64,000 nt of DNA from NCBI RefSeq assembly GCF_900156805.1, contig NZ_FTOQ01000002.1, forward strand, positions 186,001-250,000, in the 5' to 3' direction. The notes under the pieces are model-generated. The model saw nothing but the letters and a program-made list of their open reading frames with translations, was not told the origin of the DNA and ran no database searches. Numbering within the stretch: position 1 is the stretch's first letter; each line of letters begins with the position of its first letter. The DNA is from Roseivivax lentus. Its GTDB lineage: Bacteria; Pseudomonadota; Alphaproteobacteria; Rhodobacterales; Rhodobacteraceae. A program made the position numbers and the translations under genes. This document shows positions 17,267-27,024 of the stretch, in pieces.

Positions 17267-18091
17267 CTATTCCGGATCGCGCAGCCAGCGCGGCTCGAGG
17301 ATGGTGACGGTCGGCCGGTCGGGCAGGGTGGCGAGCGAGACCTCGAGATGGCTCTGCCCGGTGCGTTCCACGGCGAAGCTGGTGGAGATCTCGTCGAGGA
17401 AGGCCTCGAGCGCGAAGCCGGAGAACCAGTGCATGGGGATGATGACCCGGCTTTTCAGCCGTTCGAGCACGTTGATCATGTTGGTGCGCGCCATGGTATA
17501 GCCGCCATCCACCGGCACCATCACCACGTCGAGCCGCCCGAGGGCCGCGTATTGGGCATCGTTGGGTTCGTGGTGCAGATGGCCCAGATGGCCGATGCAG
17601 AGGCCTTCGACCTCGAAGACGAAGATCGAATTTCCGTTATCCTCGCGCCCGCCGAAATCGCTGCGGATATCGGTGGAGACGTTGCGCACCAGCATCTCGC
17701 CCAGATCGAGGCGGTGCTCGATCCCCTCGCCGAATTCCCCCCAGCCGGGCAGGACATGCGGGATCGCGGGGTCGGGATTGGCGGTCCAGTGGGTGGAATG
17801 GGCGTGGTTCATGGTGACCACATCGGGGATCATCGTGGTGTTGCCGATGAAGCCGGTGAAATCCGTGACCGCGCTGAGCCCGCCCTGGGTCTGGATCAGG
17901 AAGGAGGCATGCGCGATGTAGCTGATGCGCACCGAGTAATCGGGCACCGGCGCCTGCCAGCTGGCCTTGTGCAGGTACTCCAGTCCGGGCGCGGCTTCGG
18001 CCACGGCGATACAATGGGACGGGCGGCGGTCCTGCGCCGCGGCGGCGAGCGGCGCGAGCGTGAGCAGGAGGACTGTGAGAAGGCGGATCAT
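17267..18091 (-). CDS. Secreted metallo-beta-lactamase-fold protein
   Basis: A 274-residue protein with a Sec signal peptide (about 1-19, ending LAAAA) and an MBL fold of the UlaG/lactonase-like type (ISYIAHASFLIQT, GHLGHLHHEP, VVMVPVDGGYT, IPMHW). The metal motif HxHxDH reads H96-A-H98-S-T100-H101, so the usual aspartate is threonine. Activity may therefore use a single metal or be lost. Export of an MBL protein of this type suggests a periplasmic hydrolase. The substrate is unknown and neighbours give no pathway clue. Confidence 0.72.
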   Translation of the reverse strand: MIRLLTVLLLTLAPLAAAAQDRRPSHCIAVAEAAPGLEYLHKASWQAPVPDYSVRISYIAHASFLIQTQGGLSAVTDFTGFIGNTTMIPDVVTMNHAHSTHWTANPDPAIPHVLPGWGEFGEGIEHRLDLGEMLVRNVSTDIRSDFGGREDNGNSIFVFEVEGLCIGHLGHLHHEPNDAQYAALGRLDVVMVPVDGGYTMARTNMINVLERLKSRVIIPMHWFSGFALEAFLDEISTSFAVERTGQSHLEVSLATLPDRPTVTILEPRWLRDPE

Positions 18092-18181
18092 CGGCGAGGC
18101 TCCTTGAGGGTCGCCGAAAGGTAGCGCGGGTGGGGCGGTCCGTCCTCTTCAAAGGCTCGTGAGAATGTGGCGGGGGCGGGA

Positions 18182-18232
18182 GCGAGGGGCCAGCCCCTCG
18201 CGCTCCCCGGAGGTATTTCCGGTCCGGTCGTG
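18182..18232. repeat. Palindromic intergenic repeat, copy 2
   Basis: A perfect 9-bp stem, GCGAGGGGC (18182-18190), loop CA, GCCCCTCGC (18193-18201), is followed by GCTCCCCGGAGGTATTTCC and GGTCC. This is the reverse-complement arrangement of the copy at 2015-2065. It lies between the MBL gene start and the ABC permease stop, both on the minus strand. Confidence 0.72.
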
Positions 18233-18284
18233 ACAGGGGCGGTGCGCGCCGCCCCCGCTTGGGACGCGCCGATGGCTCGGGGGC

Positions 18285-19250
18285 TCAGCGCTCCTTGACG
18301 TAGGGCTCCCCGCCTGCCCGCGGCGGGATCGCGCGGCCGACGAAGCCTGCGAGGATCACGACCGTGAGGATATAGGGCAGCGCGTCCATGACCTGGACGG
18401 GGATGGTGATCCCGCCGAAGTCGATATTCTGGTAGCGCAGGGCGACCGCCTGCAGGAGGCCGAACAGGAGGCAGGCCATCAGCGCGTACCAGGGCCGCCA
18501 TTTCGCGAAGATGAGCGCGGCGAGCGCGATGTATCCGCGCCCTGCGGTCATGTCCTTGACGAAGCCCGCCTGCAGGCCGGTCGCGAGATACGAGCCCGCG
18601 AGCCCGCAGAGGAGCCCGCAAATCACGATGGCCGCATAGCGCAGGCCGACGACCGAGACGCCCGCCGTGTCCACCGCTTCGGGGGCCTCGCCCACCGCGC
18701 GCAGGCGCAGGCCGAAGCGGGTGCGGAAGAGCACCCACCAGGTGGCGGGCACGCAGAGGAGGGCCACGTAGACGAGGATCGAATGGCCGGAGATGAGCTC
18801 ATAGTAGATCGGGCCCAGCACGGGCACGGCGCGGAGCGTCTCGGCGAAGGGCAGGGTGATCGCCTCCCAGCGGCCCGCGCCCATGAGCGAGGGCGTGCGG
18901 CCGCCCTGGCTGAACCAGTCCTGCGCGATGAGCACGGTGAGGCCCGCGGCAAGGAAGTTGAGCGCGACGCCCGAGATGAGCTGGTTGCCGCGGAAGGTGA
19001 TCGACGCCAGCCCGTGCAGGCCCGAGAGCAGCACCGAGGAGACGATGCCCGCGCCGAGGCCCATCCAGACCGAGCCCGTGAGCGCGGCGATGGCCGCCGA
19101 GAAGAAGGCGGCAATGAGCATCTTGCCTTCGAGCCCGATGTCGATCACGCCCGAGCGTTCGGAGAAAAGCCCCGCGAGGCAGGCGAGCAGGAGCGGCGTC
19201 GCGAGGCGGACGGTCGAATCGAGGACCTGCAGGAGGGTGGCGAAATCCAT
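18285..19250 (-). CDS. ABC transporter permease (nucleoside-type, second subunit)
   Basis: A 321-residue polytopic permease of the BPD_transp_2 family. About eight hydrophobic segments run through the chain, and the family stretch GMDIGLEGKM-like VIDIGLEGKMLIAAF lies near 35-50. It is the last gene of a four-gene importer, sharing one base with the permease before it. Such paired permeases serve BMP-type transporters for purine nucleosides and related compounds; the exact substrate is not shown here. Confidence 0.88.
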   Translation of the reverse strand: MDFATLLQVLDSTVRLATPLLLACLAGLFSERSGVIDIGLEGKMLIAAFFSAAIAALTGSVWMGLGAGIVSSVLLSGLHGLASITFRGNQLISGVALNFLAAGLTVLIAQDWFSQGGRTPSLMGAGRWEAITLPFAETLRAVPVLGPIYYELISGHSILVYVALLCVPATWWVLFRTRFGLRLRAVGEAPEAVDTAGVSVVGLRYAAIVICGLLCGLAGSYLATGLQAGFVKDMTAGRGYIALAALIFAKWRPWYALMACLLFGLLQAVALRYQNIDFGGITIPVQVMDALPYILTVVILAGFVGRAIPPRAGGEPYVKER

Positions 19251-20347
19251 CAGGCGCGCTCCTTCCGACCGAAGGCGAGGAACAGCCGCTCGAGCGGCAT
19301 CCGCACCATGTTGTCGAGCGCGCCGGTAAAGAGGATCACCAGCGCCTGGATCACCACGATCAGCTCGCGCGGGATATTGGTCCAGAGCGCAAGCTCGGCC
19401 CCGCCCTGGTAGAGAAAGCCGAAGAGAATGGCGGCGAGGAAGACGCCGATCGGGTGGTTGCGGCCCATTAGCGCCACGGCGATGCCGATGAAGCCCGCGC
19501 CTTCGGTGGCGTTCATCACCAGCCGTTCGGCCTCGCCCATCGCCGTGTTGACGGCCATCAGCCCGGCGAGCCCGCCCGAGATCAGCATCGCCACGACGAC
19601 GATCTTCACGGGGGAGATGCCGGCATAGCGCGCAGCACTCTCGGAGTGGCCGAGCGCGCGGATCTCGTAGCCGAGCCGGGTGCGCCAGATCAGCACCCAG
19701 ACGGCGAGACAGGCGGCAATGGCGACGAAGAAGGTGACGTTGCCGGGCGCGCCGCGAAAGAGCGGCATCGCCTCGGTGGCGAACATGTCCTGGAAGGTGG
19801 GCAGGTGCGTGGCCGCGGGAAAGACCGGCGAGGCCGGGTCCATCTGGCCTGCGGGCTTCAGCAGGTTCACCAGCACGTAGTTCAGAAGCGCCGCGGCGAT
19901 GAAGTTGAACATGATCGTGGTGATGACGATATGGCTGCCGCGCCTGGCCTGCAGATAGGCCGGGATGAGCGCCCAGAGCGCGCCGAAGGCCGCGGCCCCG
20001 AGCGCGGCCCCGACAAGCGCCAGCGACCAGTGCGGCCAGGGGATATAGAGGCAGATGAGCGCCACGCCGAGGCCGCCCACGGTGGCTTGGCCCTCGCCGC
20101 CGATATTGAAGAGCTTCGCGTGGAAGGCCACCGAGACCGCGAGGCCGGTGAAGATGAAATTGGTCGCGTAATAGAGCGTGTAGCCCCAGCCCGAGGAGCG
20201 CATGAGCGCGCCGTCGACCATCAGCTTGAAGGCCTCGACCGGGCTTTCTCCGATGGCGAGGATCACCAGCGCCGAGAGCAGCGCGGCCAGCAGGAGCGAG
20301 AAGAGGGGGACGAGGACCGCGTCGGCCCAGGCGGGCATCTTATCCAT
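19250..20347 (-). CDS. ABC transporter permease (nucleoside-type, first subunit)
   Basis: A 365-residue inner-membrane permease of the BPD_transp_2 family with eight or more hydrophobic segments. FNIGGEGQATVGGLG is the characteristic loop of this subfamily. The ATG at 20347 lies inside the end of the ATPase gene (8-nt overlap), typical of coupled ABC operons; earlier starts would extend further into the ATPase gene. It pairs with the following permease to make the channel. Confidence 0.88.
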   Translation of the reverse strand: MDKMPAWADAVLVPLFSLLLAALLSALVILAIGESPVEAFKLMVDGALMRSSGWGYTLYYATNFIFTGLAVSVAFHAKLFNIGGEGQATVGGLGVALICLYIPWPHWSLALVGAALGAAAFGALWALIPAYLQARRGSHIVITTIMFNFIAAALLNYVLVNLLKPAGQMDPASPVFPAATHLPTFQDMFATEAMPLFRGAPGNVTFFVAIAACLAVWVLIWRTRLGYEIRALGHSESAARYAGISPVKIVVVAMLISGGLAGLMAVNTAMGEAERLVMNATEGAGFIGIAVALMGRNHPIGVFLAAILFGFLYQGGAELALWTNIPRELIVVIQALVILFTGALDNMVRMPLERLFLAFGRKERA

Positions 20348-21944
20348 GTCGGGGCTGCTTTCGGTTTTCCTTTTCCTCGAGGCGCGCATCGATCGCAGCG
20401 ATGGCGTTCTCGCCGGGATCCTCGGTCACGCCCGCCATCAGCAGGCCCAGCTCGCGCTGGTCGGTCTGCGACGGGTCGCGTTCGCCCATGATCCGGCCGT
20501 CGAACATCACCGCGATGCGGTCCGAGAGCGCGAAGATCTCGTCGAGTTCCACGGAGACGAGGAGGATCGCCTTGCCCGCGTCGCGCAGGCGGATGATTTC
20601 CTGGTGGATGAACTCGATCGCGCCGATATCGACGCCGCGCGTGGGCTGGCCGATCAGAAGCACATCGGGGTTCCGCTCGATCTCGCGCGCCAGGACGATC
20701 TTCTGCTGGTTGCCGCCTGAAAAATTGGCGGCCTTGAGGTTCGGGTTGGGCGGGCGCACGTCGAAGCGCTCCATCTTGCCGGCGGCCTCGGACTTGATCG
20801 CGGCATTGTTCATCAGCGCGCCCGACTGGTTGCCGGGATCGCGGTGATAGCCGAAGACGCTGTTTTCCCACGCGGTATAGGCCATGATGAGACCCTCGCG
20901 CTGGCGATCCTCGGGGACGTGGCCGATGCCGGCGACGCGGCGCGCGCGCCCGTCGGAGCCCGGTCCCGACAGGGGCAGGGGCGTGCCGTTGAGGCGCACG
21001 TTACCCGTGGCCTCGCGGTAGCCGCCCAGCACTTCCAGCAGTTCGGACTGCCCGTTGCCGGCCACGCCCGCCACGCCAAGGATCTCGCCCGCACGCAGGT
21101 CGAAGGAGATGCCGCGCAGCCGTTCCACCCCGTCCGCATCCACGTGACGCAGGTTTTCGACCTCGAGCACGGTCGCGCCCGGCTGCGCGGGTGCCTTGTC
21201 GACCTGCAGCAGGACCTTGCGGCCGACCATCAGCTCGGCCAGCTGCTGCGGATCGGTCTCGGCGGTCTTCACGGTGGCGGTCATCTGCCCGCGCCGCATG
21301 ACCGAGACGGTGTCGGTGATCTCCATGATCTCGCGCAACTTGTGGGTGATCAGGATGATCGTCTTTCCCTCGGCGCGCAGATTGTCGAGGATGCGAAAGA
21401 GGTGGTCGGCCTCGGCGGGGGTCAGGACGCCCGTGGGCTCGTCGAGGATCAGGATGTCGGCCTGGCGGTAGAGCGCCTTGAGGATCTCGACGCGCTGCTG
21501 GTGGCCCACCGACAGGGTCTCAACGGGTGCGTCGGGATCGACCGAGAGGCCGTATTCCTCGGCAAGCTGCTTCAGCACGCCGCGCGCCTTGGCGAGCGAG
21601 GGGCGCAACAGGCGGCCATCCTCGGCCCCGAGGATGACGTTTTCGAGGACGGTGAAATTCTGCACCAGCTTGAAATGCTGGAAGACCATGCCGATTCCCG
21701 CGGCGATGGCGGCCTGGCTGTCGGGGATCTCGGTCTTCTTGCCGGCGACGAAGATCTCGCCCGCATCGGCCTTGTAGAAGCCGTAGAGGATCGACATCAG
21801 CGTCGACTTGCCCGCGCCGTTCTCGCCGATGATGCCGTGGATCGTGCCGGGCATCACGCGGATCGAGATGTCCTTGTTGGCCTGCACGGGCCCGAATGCC
21901 TTGGAGATGCCTTTGAGCTCGATGGCGGGGGCGGTGTCGGTCAT
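20340..21944 (-). CDS. ABC transporter ATP-binding protein (two nucleotide-binding domains)
   Basis: A 534-residue ATPase with duplicated ABC domains, as in sugar and nucleoside importers (RbsA/YufO type). The first domain has GENGAGKS (about 40-47) and the signature region LSVGHQQRVEILKAL. The second (about 260-510) has a degenerate Walker A region (GVAGNGQSEL) and FSGGNQQKIVLAREIE. The second site is commonly degenerate in this family. It lies about 100 nt downstream of the binding-protein gene and overlaps the first permease. Confidence 0.9.
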   Translation of the reverse strand: MTDTAPAIELKGISKAFGPVQANKDISIRVMPGTIHGIIGENGAGKSTLMSILYGFYKADAGEIFVAGKKTEIPDSQAAIAAGIGMVFQHFKLVQNFTVLENVILGAEDGRLLRPSLAKARGVLKQLAEEYGLSVDPDAPVETLSVGHQQRVEILKALYRQADILILDEPTGVLTPAEADHLFRILDNLRAEGKTIILITHKLREIMEITDTVSVMRRGQMTATVKTAETDPQQLAELMVGRKVLLQVDKAPAQPGATVLEVENLRHVDADGVERLRGISFDLRAGEILGVAGVAGNGQSELLEVLGGYREATGNVRLNGTPLPLSGPGSDGRARRVAGIGHVPEDRQREGLIMAYTAWENSVFGYHRDPGNQSGALMNNAAIKSEAAGKMERFDVRPPNPNLKAANFSGGNQQKIVLAREIERNPDVLLIGQPTRGVDIGAIEFIHQEIIRLRDAGKAILLVSVELDEIFALSDRIAVMFDGRIMGERDPSQTDQRELGLLMAGVTEDPGENAIAAIDARLEEKENRKQPRHG

Positions 21945-22044
21945 GAAGGGCTCCGGCGGGGGCGTCGGTAGAGATCAGGGGCCGCGCGCGGCAGCCCCTG
22001 ACACAAGGTGTTGCGGATCGGGTGCTGTGCCCGGCCCTGTCGGA

Positions 22045-23049
22045 TCAGAAGGTCAGTGCGGGGCAGCTGTCATCGGAGGTGTAGTCGTGCACCGCCAGAT
22101 CGCCGGCGATGATCGCGGCCTTGGCTTCCTCGACCGCGGCCTGCATCTCTTCGGAGACGAGGGAGGCGTTGTTCTCGTCCATCGCGTAGCCGACGCCATC
22201 CTCGGCGAGGGTCAGCACCTCGACGCCGGTTTCCAGATCCGCACCGGCTTCCATGCTCTCGAAGACCGCCACGTCGACGCGCTTCAGCATCGAGGTCAGA
22301 ACCGAGCCCGGGTGCAGGTAGTTCTGGTTGCTGTCGACGCCGATGGAGAGGATGCCCTCGTCCTCGGCGGTCTGCAGCACGCCGAGCCCGGTGCCGCCGG
22401 CGGCCGCGAAGACCACGTCGGAGCCCTGGGAGATCTGCGCCTTGGTCAGCTCGGAGCCTTTCACCGGGTCGTTCCAGGCGGCGGGCGTCGTGCCGGTCAT
22501 GTTGGCGATGACGGTCGCGTCGGGGTTCACCGCCTTCACACCCTGGGCATAGCCGCAGGCGAACTTGCGGATGAGCGGAATGTCCATGCCGCCCACGAAG
22601 GAGACGGTGCCCGACTCGGAGGCCATCGCGGCCATCATGCCGACGAGGTAGGAGCCCTGATGCTCGGCGAAGAGGATGGACTTGACGTTCGGATGCGCCT
22701 CGGGATCGACGTAGCCGTCGATGGTGACGAACTTGGTGTCGGGGTAATCGGCGGCGACGTTGGTGATCGGCGTCGACATCGAGAAACCGGTGGTGACGAC
22801 CGGGTTGAAGCCGGCTTCGGCGAAGCGGCGCAGCGCCTGTTCGCGCTGGGCTTCGGATTGCAGCTCGATATCGCGGAATTCGCCGCCGGTTTCCTCGGCC
22901 CAGCGGGTCGCGCCGTTGAAGGCCGCCTCGTTGAAGCTCTTGTCGAACTTGCCGCCGAGATCGTAGATCAGCGCGGGATCGGCCAGCGCTGCACCGGCGG
23001 TCAGCGCCAGCGCCGCGGCGGAGCCTGCGAGGGATTTCATGGTGGTCAT
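22045..23049 (-). CDS. BMP-family ABC transporter substrate-binding protein
   Basis: A 334-residue periplasmic binding protein of the BMP/Med (PnrA-like) family. The signal peptide MKSLAGSAAALALTAGAALA has no lipobox, so a soluble periplasmic form is expected. Recognisable features are GGKFDKSFNEAAFNGA, GYDP-type strand KFVTIDGYVD and NQNYLHPGSVLTSMLKRVD. The family binds purine nucleosides or related ligands. The ATG at 23049 behind GGGAGACCC was selected because the upstream sequence lacks a signal peptide. It is the first gene of the importer operon. Confidence 0.9.
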   Translation of the reverse strand: MTTMKSLAGSAAALALTAGAALADPALIYDLGGKFDKSFNEAAFNGATRWAEETGGEFRDIELQSEAQREQALRRFAEAGFNPVVTTGFSMSTPITNVAADYPDTKFVTIDGYVDPEAHPNVKSILFAEHQGSYLVGMMAAMASESGTVSFVGGMDIPLIRKFACGYAQGVKAVNPDATVIANMTGTTPAAWNDPVKGSELTKAQISQGSDVVFAAAGGTGLGVLQTAEDEGILSIGVDSNQNYLHPGSVLTSMLKRVDVAVFESMEAGADLETGVEVLTLAEDGVGYAMDENNASLVSEEMQAAVEEAKAAIIAGDLAVHDYTSDDSCPALTF

Positions 23050-23153
23050 CTGGGTCTCCCGTTGTGATGCGCCGCGCGATTGGCCCCGGCGGGCGGCGGC
23101 GGCGCTTGGATCGTTGAGATCAGGGGCAAGTAGGCAGAAGGCGCGCAGGGGCG

Positions 23154-23621
23154 TCAACCGCTTTTCGGGCCCGGGACGGGCCTCTCGCGCGACGTCAGCG
23201 CCGATTTTTCGTCAAGTGCCCGCTGCATGACGACGGCGTCGTCCCTGTGCCCATCCACGAGGCGATAATAGCGCGGGCGGCGCCCGATTTCGGCGTATCC
23301 CGCGGCCGTGTAGAGGGCCCGCGCCGGGGCATTGGCGGCGGCCACTTCGAGGAAGGCGCGGGTCGCGCCTTCGGACCGGGCGGCGACGTGGAAGGACTGC
23401 AGAAGCTGCATTGCCGCGCCCGTGCGCTGCCGCGCGGGATCGGTGGCGAGCGCCAGGATTTCCGCCTCCTCCGGCAGGAGGCGCGCGATCAGCACCGCGC
23501 CTTGCGTATGGAACAGCCGCGCGCCCGGCGTCTCGAGCGTCGCCGCGACCTCTTGGGCGGTCCAGGCGCGCTGGTGGCGATAGGCGGCGGCGAGGATCGC
23601 CGCGGCCGCGTCGGGGCTCAT
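23154..23621 (-). CDS. rimI: GNAT acetyltransferase RimI-like
   Basis: A 155-residue GNAT-fold acetyltransferase. The acetyl-CoA loop appears as ATDPARQRTGAAMQLLQ (Q/RxxGxA type, about 63-80), followed by FLEVAAANAPARALYTAAGY, characteristic of RimI. RimI acetylates the N-terminus of ribosomal protein bS18. It overlaps tsaB by 4 nt (ATGA), the classical tsaB-rimI pairing, which supports the name. The C-terminal ~20 residues are extra and of low complexity. Confidence 0.85.
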   Translation of the reverse strand: MSPDAAAAILAAAYRHQRAWTAQEVAATLETPGARLFHTQGAVLIARLLPEEAEILALATDPARQRTGAAMQLLQSFHVAARSEGATRAFLEVAAANAPARALYTAAGYAEIGRRPRYYRLVDGHRDDAVVMQRALDEKSALTSRERPVPGPKSG

Positions 23622-24187
23622 GGCAGGATCGCGGGTGCCGCGTCGCGCGCCGGGGCCGCATCGGCGGGCCGGATGTAAAGCGGCGCGGGGGCCGCGCCGG
23701 GCATGCCGTCCCGCGCGCGCCGTGCGATGTTGCGGGCCAGCGTGGCGGGGTCCGGCGGATATGTCAGCGGCTCGGCAATATCCGACAGGGCCGCGAGGAT
23801 CGGCGCAGCACCCGGACGGTGGAGGTAGACCTGCTCGCGCGGGGCCGCGACGGCGGGCAGGCTGCCTGGCGCCGGATCGGTCGCCTCGAAGCTGGTGACG
23901 CCGATCGCGGGAATATCGAGGGCGAGGGCGAGGCCGCGCGCCGCCGAGACCGCGATGCGGATGCCGGTGAAGTTGCCCGGGCCGGTGCCCACGCCGATCC
24001 GCGACAGGTCGGCCCAGCCCGCACCCGCCTGCGCCAGCACCTGCTCGAGCATCGGCATCAGCCGCTCGGCCTGGCCCTGGCGCATCTCCTCGGCGGATAT
24101 GCCCAGAACCCGGTCGCCGGACAGCAAAGCGGCCGCGCAATGCGCGGCCGATGTGTCGAAGCCCAGGATCAGGCGGTCAGACGCCAA
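23618..24187 (-). CDS. tsaB: tRNA t6A37 biosynthesis protein TsaB
   Basis: A 189-residue ASKHA-fold protein that partners TsaD and TsaE in making threonylcarbamoyladenosine at position 37 of ANN-reading tRNAs. ILGFDTSAAHCA at the N-terminus and GVGTGPGNFTGIRIAVSAARGLA (about 64-86) are diagnostic. The start is a TTG at 24187 behind a strong GGAGG; no ATG precedes the first conserved strand. It overlaps the end of nfuA by 11 nt and rimI by 4 nt, so the three genes form one operon. Confidence 0.88.
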   Translation of the reverse strand: MASDRLILGFDTSAAHCAAALLSGDRVLGISAEEMRQGQAERLMPMLEQVLAQAGAGWADLSRIGVGTGPGNFTGIRIAVSAARGLALALDIPAIGVTSFEATDPAPGSLPAVAAPREQVYLHRPGAAPILAALSDIAEPLTYPPDPATLARNIARRARDGMPGAAPAPLYIRPADAAPARDAAPAILP

Positions 24188-24743
24188 CCGGGCGGACCTC
24201 CGTCACCTCGGGTATATAGTGCCGCAGCAGGTTCTCGATCCCCATCTTCAACGTGAGGGTCGAGGACGGGCAGCCCGCGCAGGCGCCCTGCATGTGCAGG
24301 TAGACGATCCCGCGTTCGAAACCGTGGAAGGTGATGTCGCCGCCATCCTGCGCCACGGCGGGGCGCACGCGGGTGTCGAGCAGTTCCTTGATCTGGCCGA
24401 CGATCTCGCCGTCCTCGCCGGTATGCTCGGCATGGCCCGATCCGGCCTGCGCGGCATCGTCCTTCATCACCGGCTGGCCGGACTGGAAATGCTCCATGAT
24501 CGCGCCGAGGATGGCGGGTTTCACATGATCCCAATCGGTGGCGTCGGCCTTGGTGACGGTGACGAAATCATTGCCGAAGAACACGCCCTTGACGCCGTCG
24601 ACCTCGAACAGGCGGGTGGCGAGGGGGCTGTCACCCGCGCCTTCGGGCGAGGGGAAATCCGCGGTGCCCATCTCGAGCACGGTCTGCCCGGGCAGGAATT
24701 TGAGCGTGGCGGGGTTGGGTGTCGATTCGGTCTGGATGAACAT
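24177..24743 (-). CDS. NifU-family Fe-S carrier (NfuA-like)
   Basis: A 188-residue iron-sulfur cluster carrier. It has an N-terminal Nfu domain (MFIQTESTPNPATLKF onward, about 1-88) and a C-terminal NifU domain with the cluster-binding CAGC motif in GACAGCPSSTLTLK (about 150-165). The Nfu-N plus NifU layout is the alphaproteobacterial/mitochondrial type. It is first in the operon with tsaB and rimI; the pairing is probably historical rather than functional. Confidence 0.9.
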   Translation of the reverse strand: MFIQTESTPNPATLKFLPGQTVLEMGTADFPSPEGAGDSPLATRLFEVDGVKGVFFGNDFVTVTKADATDWDHVKPAILGAIMEHFQSGQPVMKDDAAQAGSGHAEHTGEDGEIVGQIKELLDTRVRPAVAQDGGDITFHGFERGIVYLHMQGACAGCPSSTLTLKMGIENLLRHYIPEVTEVRPVGV

Positions 24744-24900
24744 CGCGTCGGCTCCTGTCGGATGAAGCCTCTATATGCGGATTGCGCGGGCGCGGGTCAA
24801 GGTTTGGAACGATTCTAAGATGGAGGTGATCCGGCGCAATCGGGCGGCGCGCGGCGCGGTTCGGCGCGGTTTGCCGGATCGAATGCGAGGGGAGGTTCGA

Positions 24901-25308
24901 ATGACAGTGCGTCACTTGAGGACTTTTGGCGCGACCGGGATCGCCTTGGTCCTGTCGGTGCAGGCATCCGGCGCGCAGCCGACCATGACGCGCGACGGAT
25001 TGAACCGCGCGGATCTGACCGGCGTGGAGGGTATGGAGGTCTTGATCTCGCACAGGGAGAACCCGCCGGGCGCCACCCTCCCGCTGGACGTGCATCCCGG
25101 CGACGAGCACATGATCGTTGTGGAAGGCGCGAGCTTCGAGACGGTCACCGCAGAGGCCGCGGCCTTTCCCGCGGGCATCTCCCGCAGCTTCGCGCACGGC
25201 GTGGTTCTTGGCGGGATCACGGTCACCGGCGATGCGCCGCTTGTCCTGCATAACGTGCACATCGTCGACAAGGGCAAGCCGACGACAGTGCCGGTCGCGG
25301 CGGAATAG
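24901..25308 (+). CDS. Cupin-like secreted protein
   Basis: A 135-residue predicted periplasmic protein. The ATG at 24901 follows GGGGAGG and starts a signal peptide (about 1-26, ending ASGA). The mature part is a single small beta-rich domain with a cupin-like metal motif, LDVHPGDEHMIVVEG, near 63-77, and a second glycine-rich strand around 95-105. Only part of the cupin histidine/glutamate set can be seen. Function unknown. It is divergent from nfuA and converges with the chemotaxis receptor gene. Confidence 0.68.
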   Translation: MTVRHLRTFGATGIALVLSVQASGAQPTMTRDGLNRADLTGVEGMEVLISHRENPPGATLPLDVHPGDEHMIVVEGASFETVTAEAAAFPAGISRSFAHGVVLGGITVTGDAPLVLHNVHIVDKGKPTTVPVAAE

Positions 25309-25330
25309 GGCCCGATCCGGGCCCCAAGGG

Positions 25331-27022
25331 TCACGCGGCCCGTATCCCGGACGCGTCCGCCTCGCCGAAGGTGAAATGCTCGGTCAGGCTGCGCATGCGC
25401 TCGGCGGCCTCGGTCAGCTTGCTGGAGGCCGCCGCGGTCTCCTCGAACATCGCGGCATTGTGCTGGGTGACGTTGTCGAGGCGGGTCACGGCGGTGTTGA
25501 TCTCTCCGAGACCGTCGGCCTGTTCCTGCGCGGAATTGGCGATCTGCTGCACGCGTTCCGAGATCTCGCTGACCGCGGCGGTCACGCGGTTGAGCACATT
25601 CACCGTCTCGCCGACATGGCGCACCCCGTCGGTCACCTGGCGGTCGCTCTTGGAGATGAGGGTGTTGATCTCCTTGGCCGCCTCGGAGGAACGCTGCGCG
25701 AGCGCCCGGACTTCGGAGGCGACGACGGCGAAGCCGCGGCCCGCATCGCCCGCGCGGGCGGCCTCGACACCGGCATTCAGGGCCAGCAGGTTGGTCTGGA
25801 AGGCGATGTCGTCGATCACGCCGATGATCTTGGAGACCTCGCCGGCCGAATCGCTGATGGCGCGCATAGCCTCGGAAGCCTGCGCAACGACCTTGCCGCT
25901 TTCCTCCGCATCGCGCTTGGCATTGGTCGAGGAAGTGGCGGCCTGCGACGCGTTGCGCGCGGTCGACTGCACGAGTTCGGTCAGTTTCTCCATCGCCGCG
26001 GCCGTCTCTTCGAGCGTCGCGGCCTGTTGTTCGGTGCGGCGCGACAGCGCATTGGCCGAGCCGCTGATCCCGCTGGCTTCCTGCAACACCTGCGCGGCGT
26101 TCACCGCAACCTCGTTGATCGCGGTATCGAGCGCCTCTGTGGCGCGGTTGAAATCGTGGCGCAGCTCCTCGTATTCCGGCGGCAGCGCGTTCAGGATGCG
26201 CGCGGTCAGGTCGCCCCTGGAAAGCCGCGTCAGCCCGTCGACCAGCGTGACGACGATCTGTTCCTGTTGCTGGCGGCGCGTCTCCGCCGCCTCGCGCTCG
26301 CGGGCATCCCGGGCCTTGCCGGCCTCGTGCAGGGCGATGGTCTGGCGCTTCTCCTCCTCGAGCGCGACGAGCGCCCGTTCCGCGTTGCCTTTCGCCTCGA
26401 CGGCGAGATTGCGCTGCTTTTCGGCATCGCGCTGGGCCTGTTTTGCCGCGTCGCGGGCGGCCTCGGCGGCCTGCGAGGCGGCGGTCACGGCCTCGACCCC
26501 TTCGCTGATTTCGGCGCGCAGGCGGTTCTGCCTCCGGATCGCGAAGCTGAGCGCGGCGGCTTCGACGAGGACCACGACGGCGTGGAACATCGTGCGGGCG
26601 AGGTTTTCCAGAAGCTCCGTCCCGGGATAGACGAGGCTTGGCACGGCAATGGAAAAGCCCAGGTGATGCAGGGCAATCGCCGCGGTTCCGGCGAGGATGG
26701 TGCGCACGTCGTTCAGCACCACGAGGACCGCGAGCGCCGCGAAGAAGGTCATGTGCGCGTCGATCTGCCAGGGCGTGCCGGACAGCGCCGCCGTCAGGGC
26801 AATGCATTGGCCCACGAGCGCCACGCCGGTGAGCGGCTTGGCCGCCTCGATGCCGAGGCGCGTCGCGAGAAAGCCGGCGCAGGCGAACAGCACCGAGATC
26901 GCCAGCGGCAGCCAGACCGCGTTTCCCGACAGCCACGCCGCGCCCAGCACGCAGGGGATGATCGCGACAATCGCCAGGTTGAAATACCCGACGATCGACA
27001 TTTCCTTCGAAGCTTCATCCAT
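25331..27022 (-). CDS. Methyl-accepting chemotaxis protein with multi-pass membrane sensor
   Basis: A 563-residue receptor. Instead of the usual periplasmic sensor flanked by two helices, the N-terminus (about 12-175) has five or six consecutive hydrophobic segments. A long coiled coil (about 185-270), a HAMP-like RGDLTARI region and a full MCP signalling domain follow (about 310-550). The hairpin tip matches [23 protein letters not shown]. The membrane part is presumably the sensor, for a ligand within or at the membrane. No che genes are nearby. It starts 2 nt after the small gene at 27025, so the two are co-transcribed. Confidence 0.88.
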   Translation of the reverse strand: MDEASKEMSIVGYFNLAIVAIIPCVLGAAWLSGNAVWLPLAISVLFACAGFLATRLGIEAAKPLTGVALVGQCIALTAALSGTPWQIDAHMTFFAALAVLVVLNDVRTILAGTAAIALHHLGFSIAVPSLVYPGTELLENLARTMFHAVVVLVEAAALSFAIRRQNRLRAEISEGVEAVTAASQAAEAARDAAKQAQRDAEKQRNLAVEAKGNAERALVALEEEKRQTIALHEAGKARDAREREAAETRRQQQEQIVVTLVDGLTRLSRGDLTARILNALPPEYEELRHDFNRATEALDTAINEVAVNAAQVLQEASGISGSANALSRRTEQQAATLEETAAAMEKLTELVQSTARNASQAATSSTNAKRDAEESGKVVAQASEAMRAISDSAGEVSKIIGVIDDIAFQTNLLALNAGVEAARAGDAGRGFAVVASEVRALAQRSSEAAKEINTLISKSDRQVTDGVRHVGETVNVLNRVTAAVSEISERVQQIANSAQEQADGLGEINTAVTRLDNVTQHNAAMFEETAAASSKLTEAAERMRSLTEHFTFGEADASGIRAA

Positions 27023-27024
27023 TC

